This document shows positions 40,704 to 50,197 of a DNA stretch of 64,000 bases, in pieces. The position numbers were made by a program, and so were the translations under genes. The stretch is from Burkholderiaceae bacterium (GTDB taxonomy: Bacteria > Pseudomonadota > Gammaproteobacteria > Burkholderiales > Burkholderiaceae_A). How positions within the stretch are numbered: the stretch's first letter is position 1; each line of letters opens with the position of its first letter. Location of the stretch: assembly GCA_004214155.1 (NCBI GenBank), contig SGYQ01000007.1, positions 1-64,000 on the forward strand, given 5' to 3'. A model generated the notes under the pieces. The model worked only from the letters and a program-made list of their open reading frames with translations, ran no database searches and was not told the origin of the DNA.

Positions 40704-41345
40704 ATGCTAAAACCCCTAAAACCCCTAAAACCAAAGATTATCAAACTTTTTATTAGTGTCTCTTTCCTGCTCTTTTGTTCAATAATCTTTGCCGAGCATA
40801 GAATTTTGGTATTTGGCGATAGCCTTTCCAATGCTTACGGAATTGAGAAAAAGGCGAGTTGGGTCGCATTACTTAAAAACAGGATTAAGTCACAAAATAT
40901 TAATGCACTTGTCATTAATAAGAGTATATCAGGAGAAACTACTGCCGGTGGATTGAGAAGAATTGAAGGAATACTCAAGTCTGATAAGCCAACTATAGTA
41001 ATTTTAGAACTAGGGGCGAACGATGGATTACGAGGACTTCCTCTAGAAAAAATGTCCTCAAATATTGAACAAATGATCGATCTATCAAAAACTTACGACG
41101 CAAAATGCCTTGTAATCGGAATGCATATTCCACCGAATTATGGACTAGAGTATACGAAACGCTTTCATGAGGTTTTTATTAACTTATCAGCGAAAACGAA
41201 TTCAGAATTGGTACCTTTCATGCTTGAGGGTTTTGAACTAAATGAAGACTTTTTTCTGTCAGATCTGATTCATCCTAATGAAAGTGCTCAACCAATCATA
41301 CTGGAGACTATTTGGAAAAAACTAAGAATAATGATTACTTCTTGA
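40704..41345 (+). CDS. tesA: SGNH/GDSL arylesterase/lysophospholipase L1-like
   Basis: ILVFGDSLSNAYGI, LELGANDGLRGLP, DLIHPNESAQ; start trimmed to MLKPLKP. Confidence 0.85.
   Translation: MLKPLKPLKPKIIKLFISVSFLLFCSIIFAEHRILVFGDSLSNAYGIEKKASWVALLKNRIKSQNINALVINKSISGETTAGGLRRIEGILKSDKPTIVILELGANDGLRGLPLEKMSSNIEQMIDLSKTYDAKCLVIGMHIPPNYGLEYTKRFHEVFINLSAKTNSELVPFMLEGFELNEDFFLSDLIHPNESAQPIILETIWKKLRIMITS
40707..40732 (+). repeat. 9-bp in-frame tandem repeat (CTAAAACCC x ~3)
   Basis: ctaaaacccctaaaacccctaaaacc encodes LKPLKPLKP at the start of the TesA-like signal peptide. Confidence 0.8.
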
Positions 41346-41368
41346 TACTGCAAACTTTTTCTTGTTGA

Positions 41369-42643
41369 ATGACAGAACGAAAAGCCTCCTTTCTTGACAC
41401 CTGGAAATTTTTTGCGGTCGCAGCTCTTCCTGGTTTCCTATCAAATTTTTGGGTAATTCTTCGTTCACCAAATTTTCTTAATACGAATGATTTTATTGAA
41501 TGGGCAGTGCTAGCATCATCACTTGTATTGTTATGTTGTTTAAGTCAGCTGGGTATCAAACCTGGTTACATGCAAGAGGTTACTGACAAAGGAGTCAACA
41601 AAAGGTACTCAGCGTTGATTTCTTCTGTATGTGTTCTTTCAGCAACAGGATTATTAGCAGGGATTTCTCTTGTTTGTCTTTTCAAAGTGCTGAATTATTT
41701 TCAACTTTGGAAAAATACGAACGTGCTTTTTAGTTTACCGATATTTTGCCTTACAACGAACCTTTACGTTATTTTCCAAACGGACATGCGAATACGACAA
41801 AAAGCGCGAGAATTGGCGAAATTATCTATCATTCAAACAATGCTTTCGCTAATAATCTTTGAAGCTATGTTAGCAACCGGATTTGACTTTTTGCTTGCGG
41901 TCTTTCTATCCAGCGGGATTAGCAATGGAATTATTTGCATCTTACTTTTTCGCAGTATAAAAATACCTACAAAGTGGAACATTGACTCAATATTCCTAAC
42001 GAAAGCCTTAAAAATTGGTAGCTTTTTTTTATTTGCTCTTTTGTGCCGATATGCGTCTGATTCTATCGTCTTCAGTAGCTTCAAATGGATTGCTTCTGAA
42101 ACAGTAGGGGGATATCTGGGCGTTAGCATAAAATTGTGCGAACCCATATCCATTCTGTACGTGTCTGCGATACAGATGGCATGGGGAAGCCACGTTTACG
42201 GATGGATAAAATATTCAATCCATGACCTTCCTAAGTTATCAACATGGGCATCAAAAATATTGCTTTATGGATTTTTACTAGGAAATATAGTCGCTATTCT
42301 AATGTGGTTTTTTTTATTTAGAGATCTATCGTTTACTTATCTACTGCCATTTGTAGTAATGACTCTATCGCGAGTAATAGCCTTTGGAGTTTTAACCACA
42401 ACCGGCTATGGTCAGACAATCCAGCGCAGTTATGTCAACGGATTTAAAATTAATTTTATGGAACTTATTATAACAATTGTCCTAGTCCCCCTTTCTTTAG
42501 CCTACATACATTGGTCAGTTTGCCTACTAATTTGCGGGTTACTACCGTGGACAAGCGTATTGCGAGTTTATTTACATTCAAGGGCTGTAATCAATCTTCG
42601 AAAATTCGAAAGCAAGTCAAATCCAACGACGAACACTTTTTAA
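41369..42643 (+). CDS. Polytopic membrane protein, polysaccharide flippase-like
   Basis: About 12 hydrophobic segments over 424 aa; Wzx/MATE-like character, no diagnostic motif. Confidence 0.45.
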   Translation: MTERKASFLDTWKFFAVAALPGFLSNFWVILRSPNFLNTNDFIEWAVLASSLVLLCCLSQLGIKPGYMQEVTDKGVNKRYSALISSVCVLSATGLLAGISLVCLFKVLNYFQLWKNTNVLFSLPIFCLTTNLYVIFQTDMRIRQKARELAKLSIIQTMLSLIIFEAMLATGFDFLLAVFLSSGISNGIICILLFRSIKIPTKWNIDSIFLTKALKIGSFFLFALLCRYASDSIVFSSFKWIASETVGGYLGVSIKLCEPISILYVSAIQMAWGSHVYGWIKYSIHDLPKLSTWASKILLYGFLLGNIVAILMWFFLFRDLSFTYLLPFVVMTLSRVIAFGVLTTTGYGQTIQRSYVNGFKINFMELIITIVLVPLSLAYIHWSVCLLICGLLPWTSVLRVYLHSRAVINLRKFESKSNPTTNTF

Positions 42644-43060
42644 ATAATTAATGTATTCATCTCCAAATTCTTTTTTCAAAATCTCTTCTTCATAAATTAT
42701 TTGCTTATGAGTAATGTAAATAATAAAAGCAGGAATTAAAAAAATAGAAATATGAGACCCTAAGTAAACTCCAAAAGCCACTTGAATGGAAGAGAGGCCG
42801 AGATACATTGGGTTTCGCGTAAAGGAATATATTCCAGATGTTATCAGTCTAGAAGTCTCATGTGCTTTAAAGGGATTAATAGTGGTTTGGTTTTTTCTAA
42901 ACAGGCGTATTGATACAAAAATTATAATTACTCCTTCCAGTCCAATCAAAATTCCGAGTATTGATTGCCCGGTAAATTCAAATGATGGTATTAAAAGAGT
43001 AGAGAGATATAACAAAAAAATATTGCCGGCAGCAATAAATGGTGGTGGTATCTTGTTCAT
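42617..43060 (-). CDS. Isoprenylcysteine carboxyl methyltransferase-like / phospholipid methyltransferase-like membrane protein
   Basis: RLITSGIYSFTRNPMYLGLSSIQVAFGVYLGS and EEEILKKEFGDEYINYLKSVRRWI. Confidence 0.82.
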   Translation of the reverse strand: MNKIPPPFIAAGNIFLLYLSTLLIPSFEFTGQSILGILIGLEGVIIIFVSIRLFRKNQTTINPFKAHETSRLITSGIYSFTRNPMYLGLSSIQVAFGVYLGSHISIFLIPAFIIYITHKQIIYEEEILKKEFGDEYINYLKSVRRWI

Positions 43061-43178
43061 ATGCTCACAATTTTACTGCCAAAACGCAGTAATTTGGACT
43101 TTCGAAATACCGTTGTGATTTGGACAGCATAATCAAACTTAAACATGAAATTCTTTATTACTAACGAAATAAAAAACT

Positions 43179-43997
43179 TCATGTTATTAACCTCAAGTGC
43201 GTACTCCAGCCTAATTTTTTCTTAAATATATGCACGTGAAAACCTGGTTGCTCACCCGTCGGAACACTGTTACCTCTCTTCATAAAAATGGGATATTGAA
43301 ATACAGCGCTAGGACAAAAAACAATTTGGCTTCCCGCGAATGATGTAAAAATTGACCTATGTACGTGGCCACATATAATTAATTGAACATTCTTATGAAA
43401 AAGAAGTAGTTCTTCCAACTCATCTGGATTTTTTAAGGAAATATTATCCATAACTTCACTAAAACAACGAACCGGCGGGTGATGTAATGCAAGAATGTTT
43501 GTATCTGACACAGAGTTACTCAATATCTTTTCTAACCAATCCAGGGCATCACTCGAGATTTTCCCCCATGCCTCATCTTTGACGGAACTATTCAGTACAA
43601 TTAATTTGGATATCTGAAAGTCAATGCAGTAACTCAATTCAGCCTTTGTATCGAGAGAATTTATATCCACTATTGACGATTTATTTAGTGTCTGGGGAAA
43701 ACGGTCAAGAAAAACTCTGGAGAACGCATCGATATCATCGTGATTTCCAAGACAAAACAGTACAGGAATCTTCCGATTAAGATGATTTAGGATTTGTTTT
43801 AAGTGAACATACTCATCCTCTATGCCCTCTTCTACCAAATCTCCCGTAATAAGCAAACAATCAATTGTATAATTCTCAGCATTTATAATCTCAATTGCCC
43901 TTTTGAGCGCGTAATTGCTATCAAAATTGTTCTTGAGCAATCGATCGGGCATACGGACGTGGGTATCTGATATTTGCACGATACATATCTCATCCAT
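43179..43997 (-). CDS. Metallophosphoesterase, CpdA-like
   Basis: ISDTHVRM, LLITGDLVEEG, CLGNHDD, CGHVHRS. Confidence 0.85.
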   Translation of the reverse strand: MDEICIVQISDTHVRMPDRLLKNNFDSNYALKRAIEIINAENYTIDCLLITGDLVEEGIEDEYVHLKQILNHLNRKIPVLFCLGNHDDIDAFSRVFLDRFPQTLNKSSIVDINSLDTKAELSYCIDFQISKLIVLNSSVKDEAWGKISSDALDWLEKILSNSVSDTNILALHHPPVRCFSEVMDNISLKNPDELEELLLFHKNVQLIICGHVHRSIFTSFAGSQIVFCPSAVFQYPIFMKRGNSVPTGEQPGFHVHIFKKKLGWSTHLRLIT

Positions 43998-44091
43998 CGC
44001 AGAAACAAACCAATAAAGTTTTCATAGTCTATTAAACAAAGAAAAGGATGCCAACTCCTATCAACACCAGCAAAAGTGCAAACCTCATAAG

Positions 44092-45036
44092 TTATTTGAT
44101 GGGTATAAAGTTTACCCTTCCTCCATCCGCTGTAGCTTTCATCATCTCGGGAACGACTAAAAATTTACCATCTGAAGTTACGTCAATATCTGCGGGATTT
44201 GTAAACCCTTTCTTAAAAAGCTTAGGATTTTGACCAGGCGCAGTAAGATCGATACTCCAAATTTTCCCGCCTCTCCAATCCGAGATGTATAACTTCGTTC
44301 CAGAAAAGGCTAATCCGTCACCTCCTCCAAAACCTTCTGCCATTTTTTTCACAGAAAAATTACGAAGACGAATTCGCGATAATACTCCAGTTGTAAAATC
44401 TGCCACCATCAAAAACCCCCTTTGAAAAGCTAACAGACCATTAGGCGCCTGAATATTTGGATCATTTGCACTGTCAACGAGAAGGGATATCTTACCAGTG
44501 GATGATATACGATAAACTGCTCCACCACGGCGCTCGCCATTAACAACTGCCCCGCTATCGGATACATAGATAATAGTGTTACGGTCGATAGTTAGATCAT
44601 TCAAAAATGAAATTTTTCTAGGGAAATCCTTAGGGCCAATCCATGGGCTAACATTCCCGTCAAATGAGACTTTCTTTATTTCGTCCACATCTGTCACATA
44701 GATTGTGTTTCCTTCCACCAATAATCCCTTAGGGTCATTTAAACCAGAGGCGATAACTTTCTTGTCCCCATTTGTGAAAATTTCTAAAATTCTTCCGTCA
44801 CCCTTTTTCCCAACCCCACCAATTTCGCTTATAAAAATCCTACCATCGCGAGTAGTACATGCAGACTCGGGATGCACAATTCCATCAATTGTAATAACTT
44901 CTGCTGATACAGAAAAACAGAGGAGGTTCGTGACTAGTCCAATCAAAATTAAGCTGCCTTGCACAAGTATCCTCGATGAAAAATTTCGAGACTTCAAAAA
45001 ATTCAAAGCATGAAAACTTGAAAAAAATCGTTGCAT
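44092..45036 (-). CDS. Secreted SMP-30/gluconolactonase-like beta-propeller
   Basis: Signal peptide; VEGNTIYVTDVDEIKKVSFDG, DPNIQAPNGLLAFQ, LAFSGTKLYISDWRGGKIW. Confidence 0.7.
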   Translation of the reverse strand: MQRFFSSFHALNFLKSRNFSSRILVQGSLILIGLVTNLLCFSVSAEVITIDGIVHPESACTTRDGRIFISEIGGVGKKGDGRILEIFTNGDKKVIASGLNDPKGLLVEGNTIYVTDVDEIKKVSFDGNVSPWIGPKDFPRKISFLNDLTIDRNTIIYVSDSGAVVNGERRGGAVYRISSTGKISLLVDSANDPNIQAPNGLLAFQRGFLMVADFTTGVLSRIRLRNFSVKKMAEGFGGGDGLAFSGTKLYISDWRGGKIWSIDLTAPGQNPKLFKKGFTNPADIDVTSDGKFLVVPEMMKATADGGRVNFIPIK

Positions 45037-45249
45037 AATAATCACCCCAATTAAATAACTGTCACAAAACAATCCAACTTATTATAAACAGACCGCTTTT
45101 CTCTAACAACGTTCAACACCTTGAAAAACAATTTGTAAACTACTGCACTATTCTCACTAGATTATAGTTTTTTCAAGATTTACCTGTTCCACATCTATTA
45201 TAGGTTTCTGTAAAACTATCCCATAAAAAGGTTAATTTATTTCCATAAG

Positions 45250-45825
45250 CTAACGCAAAGTCTTAAATTTATTGAAAAAGGCTAATTTCCTAAGATAATT
45301 TCCTGGAAAGGGCTTTTCGCCTGTACCTGAACCAAAATCTGCCGCTAAATTAAATATGTTTGCTTGATATATGGATGTAATATCTTTTACTTGAAAATAT
45401 GGCTTTAGTATTAGTTCATAATCCACCTTTTCAGTCCAGTTCTCACAATGATTTCTATCAACCTGATGCATCTCAAATATATTGTCTATTTTTTCATCGT
45501 CGCCCATGCTATAGTCTTTCCAGTTTTTTTTATCATTACTATATTGATAGTGTGACCCTTTGGTTTCCTGCGTTTCCCAGCGGTTGAAATATGAATCAAG
45601 TACCTTAAAACCACAACAATGAAAAATCCATAAATCTTTTGGCTTTGCTAATAGCTTTTTTAGTTTTTCTTTTGAGTGTTTACTTGATACCAGTGTGGAA
45701 ACATCCCCTTTTTGGAATCTCGCATAACGAAGATATAAGTTGTGTTTTAAATCCGAGTAATAAAAGGATACCCCTTCCTGTCCCTGTTTCACTTCATTAT
45801 GATATAGCAAGAAATAATTTTTCAT
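45250..45825 (-). CDS. Hypothetical protein, no recognised family
   Basis: ORF from MKNYFLLYHNEVKQGQEG; no motif recognised. Confidence 0.55.
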   Translation of the reverse strand: MKNYFLLYHNEVKQGQEGVSFYYSDLKHNLYLRYARFQKGDVSTLVSSKHSKEKLKKLLAKPKDLWIFHCCGFKVLDSYFNRWETQETKGSHYQYSNDKKNWKDYSMGDDEKIDNIFEMHQVDRNHCENWTEKVDYELILKPYFQVKDITSIYQANIFNLAADFGSGTGEKPFPGNYLRKLAFFNKFKTLR

Positions 45826-45869
45826 AATCAATATCCAATTTGCGAACAAACTGTTAAGCAAAGAGTTCT

Positions 45870-47075
45870 TTAAACCTGCTGCACACCAATGAGTTGCTCA
45901 TCAATACTTGTGTCAGCATCACTAGCACCTCTGCCTAATACATTTTGATATAAAGCGTTTATATATTCATCGTCCGTTGGATTTTCTCCGTACATATTTT
46001 TAAACTCGGGAGAGGCCATAAAGTTAGAGGCGATTTGCAGTATTGATAGTCCATTACTTTCCATGTCGTTCATATGATAGGCCACACCAGGCATATCAGG
46101 TGTTCTTGCAAACGCAGCTTGGTACAGTCTATAAGCTTGACCTGCTGTTTCTCCTGCATCGATGTCTAATGCTAATGTGCCATCAGAAAACTCTAATCTC
46201 TTAAAATTCTGTAGTGTATCGTTTCCAATATTTGACGCAGACATTGTCCATGAATCACCGTCTGAATTTCTTGAAATACTATAATCGCCTCTACTTCCTG
46301 TGATTTGTAATTTTGTAACAGTTGACGATCCGGAAAATATTTCATTAGCCTGATTAATTAAAAAGGCTACAACATCATTTGTAGATAGATTATCATTCGT
46401 AGATACATTACTGTCCGTAGATTCCGAGCTGTCTGTAGATTCCGAGCTAACTGACTGCGCATTTACATAGTCTTGAAGTAACTGGGAATAAGATCTCGTA
46501 GTTCCATCTCCAAACGAGAAAATCTCAACATTTGAAACAAAAAGTGATTCATCCGCATGTGGAGCATCTACCTGGACAACATTTCTGTTTCCGTCAAATC
46601 CAGAAAATGTATAGACATCTTGGCTTCGACTAAGCGACAAAGTGTCAGTCCCACCCTGACCATTCAGTGATATGTCGTTTTGCGACGAAAACCAAGCTAA
46701 TTGATCATCACTACTCCCACCATAAATTGTAGAGTTCGGTTCAGTATTTAGTGCAGCCATTGCATGATTCCACCAGCCAAGTTGAACTGCTTGCACACCT
46801 GGATCGTCTTCTCTGTAATAAGCTACTGTTTCAGCAACTGTGACCGAGGCATTATCGAGAATCCATTGCTTGACGCCATTATACTCGTAATCAGCAAACG
46901 TGATAGTGCCTGAGATAGGTTGCGCGCCATTATATCTTAGATCCCGTCCACCCCATTGATATTGCTCATCAGAAGTCCGCCAATGGCCATTAGTAGTTCC
47001 AAGGTAGTAATCAAATGACAATTGGCCTGGAACAACTAAATCTAAGTAGTCACCGTATACGAATAATCGCGCCAT
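45870..47075 (-). CDS. Secreted RTX-like protein with DUF4214-like C-terminus
   Basis: STIYGGSSDDQLAWFSSQNDISLNGQGGTDTLSLS RTX-like; AGQAYRLYQAAFARTPDMPGVAYHMNDMESNG...EYINALYQNVLGR DUF4214. Confidence 0.75.
   Translation of the reverse strand: MARLFVYGDYLDLVVPGQLSFDYYLGTTNGHWRTSDEQYQWGGRDLRYNGAQPISGTITFADYEYNGVKQWILDNASVTVAETVAYYREDDPGVQAVQLGWWNHAMAALNTEPNSTIYGGSSDDQLAWFSSQNDISLNGQGGTDTLSLSRSQDVYTFSGFDGNRNVVQVDAPHADESLFVSNVEIFSFGDGTTRSYSQLLQDYVNAQSVSSESTDSSESTDSNVSTNDNLSTNDVVAFLINQANEIFSGSSTVTKLQITGSRGDYSISRNSDGDSWTMSASNIGNDTLQNFKRLEFSDGTLALDIDAGETAGQAYRLYQAAFARTPDMPGVAYHMNDMESNGLSILQIASNFMASPEFKNMYGENPTDDEYINALYQNVLGRGASDADTSIDEQLIGVQQV
46042..46173 (-). repeat. Paralogous DUF4214 segment, copy A
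   Basis: Encodes the same 44 aa as 56148-56279 with many synonymous differences. Confidence 0.85.
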
Positions 47076-47250
47076 ATTTTTAACCTAGCCATAAAAAGAA
47101 TCTGACACCTAAATTTTACGAAAATCTAAACTTTTTTCAATTAATTAATTAAAAAAATTTGTAGAATTACTAGAAATAATTTATTTTTGTGCTGTCTTAT
47201 CATACCTTCGTCTATCCTTTATAATGCGACAAATACTAGTAGCTTGTTAC

Positions 47251-48204
47251 CTAAATCGATAAAAACGTACCATTATTTTGCTCTGTAACAGCTCGCATTA
47301 GAATTGGAAAACGGTTGGTAGATCTTGGTGAGCTAAATTCAATTGCATGAATTCTAGCAATCTTGGACTTAGTTATCTTGTTAAAATTAAGAGCATTGAT
47401 TTCGTTTAATGCTTGATCAAAATTCCCTCCTGAAAAATCATCACCAAAGACATAAATAGATAACTTTTGATTTGCTTTCCCATACGTTTTCAGTGCTTCC
47501 TTAATGCCTTCTACAGGACTACTATTTGACATAGCAGTCCATATTTTAAAAAGATCTATGGAATTTTTACGCATCTTCTTTGTGTCTGTAATCCATTTTC
47601 CTTTGTAAGCAGTTATTAAATATTCGCCATTATCATTTAGGATCTGAAACCCTTTCACCGTGGGGTGGATGTTAATTATATTTTCGATATGTCTTGTAAC
47701 CTTATTCCATATATCTTTCATAGAGCCAGATGTATCAACAATGAAAACTACATATTCACTATCTACAGGAATTCCTCCAACTTCTTCTACTCTTCTTTTT
47801 GCAGTAGTACTTCGAATACTTGCTCTTTTTTTTGTTGCAATATCATCAACCAATGAATCTAACATGACCTGCATACTTGCTAACTCAGAGAGTTGATTCT
47901 CTAAAATTGTTTCTTTTGAAGACAACCTCTCTGCTAGCATCTCATTTACTTCTGATGTATCTGCAACACCGGAACTCTTCTTTTTTTGTCCCTCAGAAAT
48001 ACTCATTAGGTCCGACTTCAAATTTGCCAATTTTGAGATTTGTACACTTAATTCATCGTACTTCGTTTCCATTGCCTCTTCATTGACAGCAAAATCAGAA
48101 ATTAATACTAGCAATACAACTGCACCGAATCCGCACGATATGATATCTAAAAACGACAACCCAAAAACATCACTATCACTCCTTCGTTTTTTCATCATGG
48201 CCAC
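47251..48204 (-). CDS. N-terminally anchored vWA protein (TolR/ExbD-like TM segment)
   Basis: TM GLSFLDIISCGFGAVVLLVLIS; coiled coil; MIDAS VVFIVDTSGSMKD. Confidence 0.8.
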   Translation of the reverse strand: MAMMKKRRSDSDVFGLSFLDIISCGFGAVVLLVLISDFAVNEEAMETKYDELSVQISKLANLKSDLMSISEGQKKKSSGVADTSEVNEMLAERLSSKETILENQLSELASMQVMLDSLVDDIATKKRASIRSTTAKRRVEEVGGIPVDSEYVVFIVDTSGSMKDIWNKVTRHIENIINIHPTVKGFQILNDNGEYLITAYKGKWITDTKKMRKNSIDLFKIWTAMSNSSPVEGIKEALKTYGKANQKLSIYVFGDDFSGGNFDQALNEINALNFNKITKSKIARIHAIEFSSPRSTNRFPILMRAVTEQNNGTFLSI

Positions 48205-49256
48205 GTACCTGCAGGGCTGATTAACATTCCTCTAGTAGAACGAGCCCAATTAACATATGCGGGAGCTGCGATAGGGTCTCCCTCAAGAGGTAATAAAATT
48301 ACATTGACCCTGGTTCCCGGCAAGGAATGCTTCCGTACCGCATGACTAAAAAGCTCCACTCTACACTGACCTGAGATAATATTTTTATTTTTGTAAAAGG
48401 AATTGCAACCACTTATACTACCCAAAAGCTTTTCGTTCATTTCACCTTGCGTAGGTAATCCATCTGTAATGACATAAATATCCGTTGGTTTTTGTTTAGC
48501 AGCAACTTTTAACGCTTTCTCGAAATTTGTTGGCCCAAGAGGAACTAGCTTTTTTAACTCTAATTGTGTCATTCTCAACGCGGCAGAATCCGCTGCACTA
48601 CTCCAAAATCCAGGTTGCAATACCTTCGCTTTATCATTGTAGGATATGACCTGATATTGAGATGCTTTCGGAAGCCTAGCTAAAAGCCATAAAACAATTC
48701 TTTGAGTCCTTCTCCACTTAGCAGCAGAGACCTTTGCTCTATTTGAGGAACTTTTCGTTTTTAAAATATCGATAAGTTTTTCATTGGTCATCGAGGAACT
48801 GGTATCCAATAAAATTGCAATCTTTTTTCCTTCAACCTTTAATCCTATTAAATATTCCTCTTCTCCTGTGCCAGATAATTTTACTTTGTCTGTCTTCACC
48901 TTGTTAGATACGCTATCTGCTATTCTGCTCTTTGCTTCAATTCTTTTCTGGATAGATATTAGTTCACGCTCGTTGCGAGCAATTTGTTGGTCAAGCGACT
49001 GGATCTCTTTCGCAATTTCGTTAGTTCGATTCTTCTGACTAGTTTCTTGATTCAGCATGTCTTGACCGCGAGAAGTTAAACTCCTTTTTTTTTCTTCTAA
49101 CTCAGTAATTTCTTCCATTAAGTCAGAATCTGTTGGGCTATTTTCCAAACCCTTCGGAGCGTCTTTTATTAAAATAAATAAAAATACTAACGCTCCCAGT
49201 CCACAACACATAATGTCAATGAAAGCTATGCTGAATCCGGAAACTTGTCTTCTCAT
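48195..49256 (-). CDS. N-terminally anchored vWA protein (TolR/ExbD-like TM segment), second copy
   Basis: TM GFSIAFIDIMCCGLGALVFLFILI; coiled coil; MIDAS IAILLDTSSSMTNEK. Confidence 0.8.
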   Translation of the reverse strand: MRRQVSGFSIAFIDIMCCGLGALVFLFILIKDAPKGLENSPTDSDLMEEITELEEKKRSLTSRGQDMLNQETSQKNRTNEIAKEIQSLDQQIARNERELISIQKRIEAKSRIADSVSNKVKTDKVKLSGTGEEEYLIGLKVEGKKIAILLDTSSSMTNEKLIDILKTKSSSNRAKVSAAKWRRTQRIVLWLLARLPKASQYQVISYNDKAKVLQPGFWSSAADSAALRMTQLELKKLVPLGPTNFEKALKVAAKQKPTDIYVITDGLPTQGEMNEKLLGSISGCNSFYKNKNIISGQCRVELFSHAVRKHSLPGTRVNVILLPLEGDPIAAPAYVNWARSTRGMLISPAGTWP

Positions 49257-49304
49257 ATTCCTTTGCCAACAATATTTACAAAAGAATTAATTGATTTAAT
49301 CCCA

Positions 49305-50063
49305 CTAAGTTTTGCTAATCCTAGACAATAACTTAGCTTCACAATACTCTCTTATCTCAACCACCTCTCCATCTTGTAACCTTTGTAGTTGATGTAAAAA
49401 AAACATAAGGATGATACTGATAATCAAGGCGACAAATGTAGAGTTAAACGCAACGCCTAAGCTATTGGTCATACCCGTAATATCACCCTGGACCGCCTGG
49501 TCCGCCTTAGCTAGCGCCTCTCCAATCCCACGCACAGTTCCAATAAATCCGATAGAGGGTATTGCCCAAATTAAATACCGTATCATAGAGTTTTCAGCAT
49601 CTTGTTTCGAAGCAAGTGCTTCTAAAGAAGAATCAATCGATTCAGAAGTATTCTGAATATTATTCGTGGTTTTGAATCTTCTCAAGCTTGTAAGCGCTAT
49701 CTCAATCAGAGGTTTTTTTTGCTCCTTAAAGCCCAAACTTAAAAGTTTTTCTAAAATTTTATTAACCTGGCTAAGATTAGCAGACAAGTCCCCCAAAAAA
49801 TCAACATCATAGAGATATCTTGATTTCATAATGGATGACATCTTCGAAAGGATTAAAAATAAAGTCCACAAAAAAAGAATTATGCAAACTTCCTGTTCAA
49901 GATCTTTTAAAATCACTGCAAATGTTCTCGGGACCGCGAGTCCCGCTTCGGCTGCGGTCTGGATTGCGAGATCAGAAACAGGCCAGATATACCCAACGTA
50001 TATAAGATGAACAAGCAATATAGCAATTACTAGAACAGAAATATTTATTGTTGTATCTTTCAT
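49305..50063 (-). CDS. MotA/TolQ/ExbB-like proton channel
   Basis: RYLIWAIPSIGFIGTVRGIGEALAKA...GVAFNSTFVALIISIILMFFLHQLQRLQDGE. Confidence 0.82.
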   Translation of the reverse strand: MKDTTINISVLVIAILLVHLIYVGYIWPVSDLAIQTAAEAGLAVPRTFAVILKDLEQEVCIILFLWTLFLILSKMSSIMKSRYLYDVDFLGDLSANLSQVNKILEKLLSLGFKEQKKPLIEIALTSLRRFKTTNNIQNTSESIDSSLEALASKQDAENSMIRYLIWAIPSIGFIGTVRGIGEALAKADQAVQGDITGMTNSLGVAFNSTFVALIISIILMFFLHQLQRLQDGEVVEIREYCEAKLLSRISKT

Positions 50064-50065
50064 AT

Positions 50066-50194
50066 TTAAATCCCAACAGGAAAAGTTACAGGAGCATTCA
50101 AACTTATAGTCCCCTGGTTACCAGAAAAACCATACTTGTAGGAAACAAATAACAAACCAAAAATACACAGGAACATCACTAGTTTTTTATTCAT
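50066..50194 (-). CDS. Small single-TM/secreted peptide (42 aa) inside the operon
   Basis: MNKKLVMFLCIFGLLFVSYKYGFSGNQGTISLNAPVTFPVGI; stop lies 2 nt before the channel gene ATG, start 3 nt after the previous stop. Confidence 0.6.
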   Translation of the reverse strand: MNKKLVMFLCIFGLLFVSYKYGFSGNQGTISLNAPVTFPVGI

Positions 50195-50197
50195 GCC

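Noticed and set aside
47251-50063. Calling the channel + vWA genes a Zorya defence system
   Set aside because: No OmpA/MotB-like ZorB domain and no ZorC/ZorD helicase or nuclease in the neighbourhood.
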